A stretch of 64,000 bases of DNA from Prostheceraeus crozeri. Taxonomy: Eukaryota; Platyhelminthes; Polycladida; Euryleptidae. The translations under genes were made by a program, and so were the position numbers. Below the pieces are notes generated by a model. It saw nothing but the letters and a program-made list of their open reading frames with translations. It ran no database searches and was not told the origin of the DNA. Shown here piece after piece: positions 57,701 to 64,000 of this stretch; position 1 is the first letter of the stretch, and every line of letters begins with the position of its first letter. The stretch covers positions 186,001 to 250,000 of the forward strand of contig CAJQUW010015384.1 of the NCBI GenBank assembly GCA_907163375.1. The letters are read 5' to 3'.

Positions 57701-60700
57701 CCAGTTGGCAAGTTAAGAATAAAGTTTTATCTGTTTGTATGATAGAGATAAAACAAAGTTTCAACCGTTTACAAGTTAAAAATAAAGTTTGAATGGTTTA
57801 CAAGTTAAAAATAAAGTTTCAATAGTGTGCATGTTCAGAATAAAGTTCTATCTGTTTATATGTTCGAAATAGAATGACATTTCACCAGTTTACAAGTTAA
57901 GAATAAAGTTCTATCTGTTTATATGCTAGAAATAAAATGAAGTTTCATCAGTTTACAAGTTAAGAATAGAGTTCTATCTGTTTGTGTGTTAGAAATAAAA
58001 CAAAGTTTCAACCGTTAACAAGTTAAAAATAAAGTTTCAATAGTTTGCAAGTTAAAACTAATGTTTCAATAGTGCGTATGTTAAGAATAAAGTTTTACCT
58101 GTTTGTATGTTAGAAATAAAATGAAGCTTCACCTGTTTACAAGCTAAGAATAATGTTTTATCTGCTTGTATGTCAGAAATGAAATAAAGTTTCACCAGTT
58201 TAAGAGTTAAAAATAAAGTTTCAATAGTGTGTATGTTAAGAATAAAGTTCTATCTGTTTATATGTTAGAAATAGAATGAAGTTTCACCAGTTTACAAGTT
58301 AAGAATAAAGTTCTATCTGTTTGTATGTTAGAAATAAAGTTCTATCTGTTTATATGTTAGAAATAAAAAATGAAGGTTCACCAATTTACAAGTTAAGAAT
58401 AAAGTTTTATCTGCTTGTATGTCAGAAATGAAATAAAGTTTCACCAGTTTAAAAGTTAAAAATAAAGTTTCAATAATGTGTACGTTAGAAATAAAGTTTC
58501 AACCGTTTACAAGTTAAAAATAAAGTTTCAATAGTTTACAACTTCAGAATAAAGTTTCAATAGTGTGTATGTTAAGAATAAAGTTTTATCTGTTTGTATG
58601 TTAGAAATAGAATGAAGTTTCATCAGTTTACAAGTTAAGAATAAAGTTCTATCTGTTTGTATGTTAGAAATAAAACAAAGTTTCAACCGTAAACAAGTTA
58701 AAAATAAAGTTTCAATAGTTTGCAAGTTAAAACTAATGTTTCAATAGTGCAAATGTTAAGAATAAAGTTTTATCTGTTTGTATGTTAGAAATAGAATGAA
58801 GTTTCACCAGTTTACAAGCTAAGAATAAAGTTCTATCTGTTTATATGTTAGAAATAAAATGAAGTTTCATCAGTTTACAAGTTAAGAATAAAGTTTCAAT
58901 AGTTTACAAGTTACAAATAAAGTTTCAATAGTGTGTACGTTAGAAATAAAGTTCTATTTGTTTATATGTTAGAAATAGAATGACGTTTCACCAGTTTACA
59001 AGTTAAGAATAAAGTTCTATCTGTTTATATGCTAGAAATAAAATGAAGTTTCATCAGTTTACAAGTTAAGAATAAAGTTCTATCTGTTTGTATGTTAGAA
59101 ATAAAACAAAGTTTCAACCGTTAACAAGTTAAAAATAAAGTTTCAATAGTTTGCAAGTTAAAACTAATGTTTCACCAGTTGGCAAGTTAAGAATAAAATT
59201 TTATCTGTTTGTATGATAGAAAGAAAACAAAGTTTCAACCGTTTACAAGTTAAAAATAAAGTTTCAATAGTTTACAAGTTACAAATAAAGTTTCAATAGT
59301 GTGTACGATAGAAATAAAGTTCTATTTGTTTATATGTTAGAAATAGAATGAAGGTTCAACAGTTTACAAGTTATGAATAAAGTTTTATCTGCTTGTATGT
59401 CAGAAATGAAATACAGCTTCACCAGTTTAAGAGTTAAAAATAAAGTTTCAATAGTGTGTATGTTAAGAATAAAGTTTTATCTGTTTGTATGTTAGAAATA
59501 GAATGAAGTTTCACCAGTTTACAAGCTAAGAATAAAGTTCTATCTGTTTATATGTTAGAAATAAAATGAAGTTTCATCAGTTTACAAGTTAAGAATAAAG
59601 TTTCAATAGTTTACAAGTTACAAATAAAGTTTCAATAGTGTGTACGTTAGAAATAAAGTTCTATTTGTTTATATGTTAGAAATAGAATGACATTTCACCA
59701 GTTTACAAGTTAAGAATAAAGTTCTATCTGTTTGTATGTTAGAAATAGAATGAAGTTTCATCAGTTTACAAGTTAAGAATAAAGTTCTATCTGTTTGTAT
59801 GTTAGAAATAAAACAAAGTTTGAACCGTTAACAAGTTAAAAATAAAGTTTCAATAGTTTGCAAGTTAAAACTAATGTTTCACCAGTTGGCAAGTTAAGAA
59901 TAAAGTTTTATCTGTTTGTATGATAGAGATAAAACAAAGTTTCAACCGTTTACAAGTTAAAAATAAAGTTTCAATAGTTTACAAGTTAAAAATAAAGTTT
60001 CAATAGTGTGCATGTTCAGAATAAAGTTCTATCTGTTTATATGTTCGAAATAGAATGACATTTCACCAGTTTACAAGTTAAGAATAAAGTTCTATCTGTT
60101 TATATGCTAGAAATAAAATGAAGTTTCATCAGTTTACAAGTTAAGAATATAGTTCTATCTGTTTGTGTGTTAGAAATAAAACAAAGTTTCAACCGTTAAC
60201 AAGTTAAAAATAAAGTTTCAATAGTTTGCAAGTTAAAACTAATGTTTCAATAGTGCGTATGTTAAGAATAAAGTTTTGTCTGTTTGTATGTTAGAAATAA
60301 AATGAAGCTTCACCTGTTTACAAGCTAAGAATAAAGTTTCAATAATGTGTACGTTAGAAATAAAGTTTCAACTGTTTACAAGTTAAAAATAAAGTTTCAA
60401 TAGTTTACAAGTTCAGAATAAAGTTTCAATAGTGTGTATGTTAAGAATAAAGTTTTATCTGTTTGTATGTTGGAAATCGAATGAAGTTTCATCAGTTTAC
60501 AAGTGAAGAATAAAGTTCTATCTGTTTGTATGTTAGAAATAAAACAAAGTTTCAACCGTAAACAAGTTAAAAATAAAGTTTCAATAGTTTACAAGTTAAA
60601 ACTAATGTTTCAATAGTGCATATGTTAAGAATAAAGTTTTATCTGTTTGTATGTTAGAAATAGAATGAAGTTTCACCAGTTCACAAGCTAAGAATAAAGT

Positions 60701-63700
60701 ACTATCTGTTTATATGTTAGAAATAAAATGAAGTTTCATCAGTTTACAAGTTAAGAATAAAGTTTCAATAGTTTACAAGTTACAAATAAAGTTTCAATAG
60801 TGTGTACGTTAGAAATAAAGTTCTATTTGTTTATATGTTAGAAATAGAATGACGTTTCACCAGTTTACAAGTTAAGAATAAAGTTCTATCTGTTTATATG
60901 TTAGAAATAAAATGAAGTTTCATCAGTTTACAAGTTAAGACTAAAGTTCTATCTGTTTGTATGTTAGAAATAAAACAAAGTTTCAATCGTTAACAAGTTA
61001 AAAATAAAGTTTCAATAGTTTGCAAGTTAAGGATAAAGTTTCAATAGTGTGTACGATAGAAATAAAGTTCTATTTGCTTATATGTTAGAAATAGAATGAC
61101 GTTTCACCAGTTTACAAGTTAAGAATAAAGTTCTATCTTTTTATATGTTAGAAATAAAATGAAGTTTCATCAGTTTACAAGTTAAGACTAAAGTTCTATC
61201 TGTTTGTATGTTAGAAATAAAACAAAGTTTCAACCGTTAACAAGTTAAAAATAAAGTTTCAATAGTTTGCAAGTTAAGAATAAAGTTTCAATAGTGTGTA
61301 CGATAGAAATAAAGTTCTATTTGTTTATATGTTAGAAATAGATAGAAGGTTCAACAGTTTACAAGTTATGAATAAAGTTTTATCTGCTTGTATGTCAGAA
61401 ATGAAATACAGCTTCACCAGTTTAAGAGTTAAAAATAAAGTTTCAATAGTGTGTATGTTAAGAATAAAGTTTTATCTGTTTGTATGTTAGAAATAGAATG
61501 AAGTTTCACCAGTTTACAAGCTAAGAATAAAGTTCTATCTGTTTATATGTTAGAAATAAAATGAAGTTTCGTCAGTTTACAAGTTAAGAATAAAGTTTCA
61601 ATAGTTTACAAGTTACAAATAAAGTTTCAATAGTGTGTACGTTAGAAATAAAGTTCTATTTGTTTATATGTTAGAAATAGAATGACATTTCACCTGTTTA
61701 CAAGCTAAGAATAATGTTTTATCTGCTTGTATGTCAGAAATGAAATAAAGTTTCACCAGTTTAAGAGTTAAAAATAAAGTTTCAATAGTGTGTATGTTAA
61801 GAATAAAGTTCTATCTGTTTATATGTTAGAAATAGAATGAAGTTTCACCAGTTTACAAGTTAAGAATAAAGTTCTATCTGTTTGTATGTTAGAAATAAAG
61901 TTCTATCTGTTTATATGTTAGAAATAAAAAATGAAGGTTCACCAATTTACAAGTTAAGAATAAAGTTTTATCTGCTTGTATGTCAGAAATGAAATAAAGT
62001 TTCACCAGTTTAAAAGTTAAAAATAAAGTTTCAATAATGTGTACGTTAGAAATAAAGTTTCAACCGTTTACAAGTTAAAAATAAAGTTTCAATAGTTTAC
62101 AACTTCAGAATAAAGTTTCAATAGTGTGTATGTTAAGAATAAAGTTTTATCTGTTTGTATGTTAGAAATAGAATGAAGTTTCATCAGTTTACAAGTTAAG
62201 AATAAAGTTCTATCTGTTTGTATGTTAGAAATAAAACAAAGTTTCAACCGTAAACAAGTTAAAAATAAAGTTTCAATAGTTTGCAAGTTAAAACTAATGT
62301 TTCAATAGTGCAAATGTTAAGAATAAAGTTTTATCTGTTTGTATGTTAGAAATAGAATGAAGTTTCACCAGTTTACAAGCTAAGAATAAAGTTCTATCTG
62401 TTTATATGTTAGAAATAAAATGAAGTTTCATCAGTTTACAAGTTAAGAATAAAGTTTCAATAGTTTACAAGTTACAAATAAAGTTTCAATAGTGTGTACG
62501 TTAGAAATAAAGTTCTATTTGTTTATATGTTAGAAATAGAATGACGTTTCACCAGTTTACAAGTTAAGAATAAAGTTCTATCTGTTTATATGCTAGAAAT
62601 AAAATGAAGTTTCATCAGTTTACAAGTTAAGAATAAAGTTCTATCTGTTTGTATGTTAGAAATAAAACAAAGTTTCAACCGTTAACAAGTTAAAAATAAA
62701 GTTTCAATAGTTTGCAAGTTAAAACTAATGTTTCACCAGTTGGCAAGTTAAGAATAAAATTTTATCTGTTTGTATGATAGAAAGAAAACAAAGTTTCAAC
62801 CGTTTACAAGTTAAAAATAAAGTTTCAATAGTTTACAAGTTACAAATAAAGTTTCAATAGTGTGTACGATAGAAATAAAGTTCTATTTGTTTATATGTTA
62901 GAAATAGAATGAAGGTTCAACAGTTTACAAGTTATGAATAAAGTTTTATCTGCTTGTATGTCAGAAATGAAATACAGCTTCACCAGTTTAAGAGTTAAAA
63001 ATAAAGTTTCAATAGTGTGTATGTTAAGAATAAAGTTTTATCTGTTTGTATGTTAGAAATAGAATGAAGTTTCACCAGTTTACAAGCTAAGAATAAAGTT
63101 CTATCTGTTTATATGTTAGAAATAAAATGAAGTTTCATCAGTTTACAAGTTAAGAATAAAGTTTCAATAGTTTACAAGTTACAAATAAAGTTTCAATAGT
63201 GTGTACGTTAGAAATAAAGTTCTATTTGTTTATATGTTAGAAATAGAATGACATTTCACCAGTTTACAAGTTAAGAATAAAGTTCTATCTGTTTGTATGT
63301 TAGAAATAGAATGAAGTTTCATCAGTTTACAAGTTAAGAATAAAGTTCTATCTGTTTGTATGTTAGAAATAAAACAAAGTTTGAACCGTTAACAAGTTAA
63401 AAATAAAGTTTCAATAGTTTGCAAGTTAAAACTAATGTTTCACCAGTTGGCAAGTTAAGAATAAAGTTTTATCTGTTTGTATGATAGAGATAAAACAAAG
63501 TTTCAACCGTTTACAAGTTAAAAATAAAGTTTCAATAGTTTACAAGTTAAAAATAAAGTTTCAATAGTGTGCATGTTCAGAATAAAGTTCTATCTGTTTA
63601 TATGTTCGAAATAGAATGACATTTCACCAGTTTACAAGTTAAGAATAAAGTTCTATCTGTTTATATGCTAGAAATAAAATGAAGTTTCATCAGTTTACAA

Positions 63701-64000
63701 GTTAAGAATATAGTTCTATCTGTTTGTGTGTTAGAAATAAAACAAAGTTTCAACCGTTAACAAGTTAAAAATAAAGTTTCAATAGTTTGCAAGTTAAAAC
63801 TAATGTTTCAATAGTGCGTATGTTAAGAATAAAGTTTTGTCTGTTTGTATGTTAGAAATAAAATGAAGCTTCACCTGTTTACAAGCTAAGAATAAAGTTT
63901 CAATAATGTGTACGTTAGAAATAAAGTTTCAACTGTTTACAAGTTAAAAATAAAGTTTCAATAGTTTACAAGTTCAGAATAAAGTTTCAATAGTGTGTAT
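51740..64000. repeat. Satellite array of 29/34-bp monomers with higher-order repeats (continues past right edge)
   Basis: The monomer is either about 29 bases, of the form GTTTCAATAGTTTACAAG then TTARAAATAAA, or 34 with an added ATGAA/ACAAA after AATAAA; a sister type begins GTTCTATCTGTTTRTATG. Higher-order copies: the landmark AAGGTTCAACAGTTTACAAG is at 52746, 55174, 57170, 59351, 61346 and 62912, giving spacings of about 1996, 4177 and 3561. Roughly 400 monomers in view. Short open frames in it (identical ones at 58528-58725 and 62089-62286) are repeat artefacts. Confidence 0.95.

Noticed and set aside
58528-62286. Identical 65-codon minus-strand frames at 58528 and 62089
   Set aside because: Periodic satellite sequence, not genes; useful only as proof of the 3561-bp duplication.
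51740-64000. Possible CRISPR-like array of about 30-bp repeats
   Set aside because: No unique spacers; monomers are contiguous variants of one unit, and the context is eukaryotic.

Overview
This is AT-rich nuclear DNA of an invertebrate animal. Genes have many short exons with GT-AG introns and long introns, there is no operon-like packing, and both introns and intergenic DNA are crowded with transposons (Tc1/mariner, pogo-like, hAT-like, piggyBac, foldbacks, MITEs, LINEs and a Penelope-like element). The species cannot be named from the sequence; a marine invertebrate is a guess.

Region 1 (about 1-30.4 kb, minus strand): the 5' half of a TRPM2-like cation channel gene. Eleven coding exons can be placed at GT-AG borders, and the reading phase is compatible across all ten junctions. 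Together they encode the first 604 residues, most of the cytosolic N-terminal TRPM homology region. The channel pore and C-terminus lie beyond the left edge. The introns hold at least ten distinct mobile or foldback elements.

Region 2 (about 30.4-46.4 kb): mostly transposons. It contains a terminal-type exon of an unknown minus-strand gene, a Penelope-like remnant bracketed by about 275-bp inverted repeats, a hAT-like element with near-perfect 8-bp target duplications carrying coding segments that do not look like transposase, two LINE fragments, a dense CACGTG cluster, and a piggyBac element with TTAA duplications and matching terminal and internal inverted repeats.

Region 3 (about 46.5-51.2 kb) differs from the rest. 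Three 291-bp tandem repeats plus an inverted partial copy lead into a compact cluster of three small unrecognised genes with very short introns or none in the coding part. Gene A (396 aa, Cys/His-rich N-terminus plus long coiled coil) and gene B (98 aa) share an identical TATATAAACC core promoter. Gene A is followed by a hairpin that closely resembles the 3' stem-loop of replication-dependent histone mRNAs. An 85-bp repeat able to form two hairpins lies downstream of gene A and again at the overlap of the 3' ends of gene B and convergent gene C. The same CTG-CTAT-CAG hairpin head also sits in gene A intron 1. This cluster is the best candidate here for something undescribed.

Region 4 (about 51.2-64 kb and beyond): a satellite array of 29- and 34-bp monomers with nested higher-order periods near 2.0, 3.56 and 4.18 kb. 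It begins where the 5' exon of gene C has been partly duplicated, and nearly every monomer carries AATAAA.
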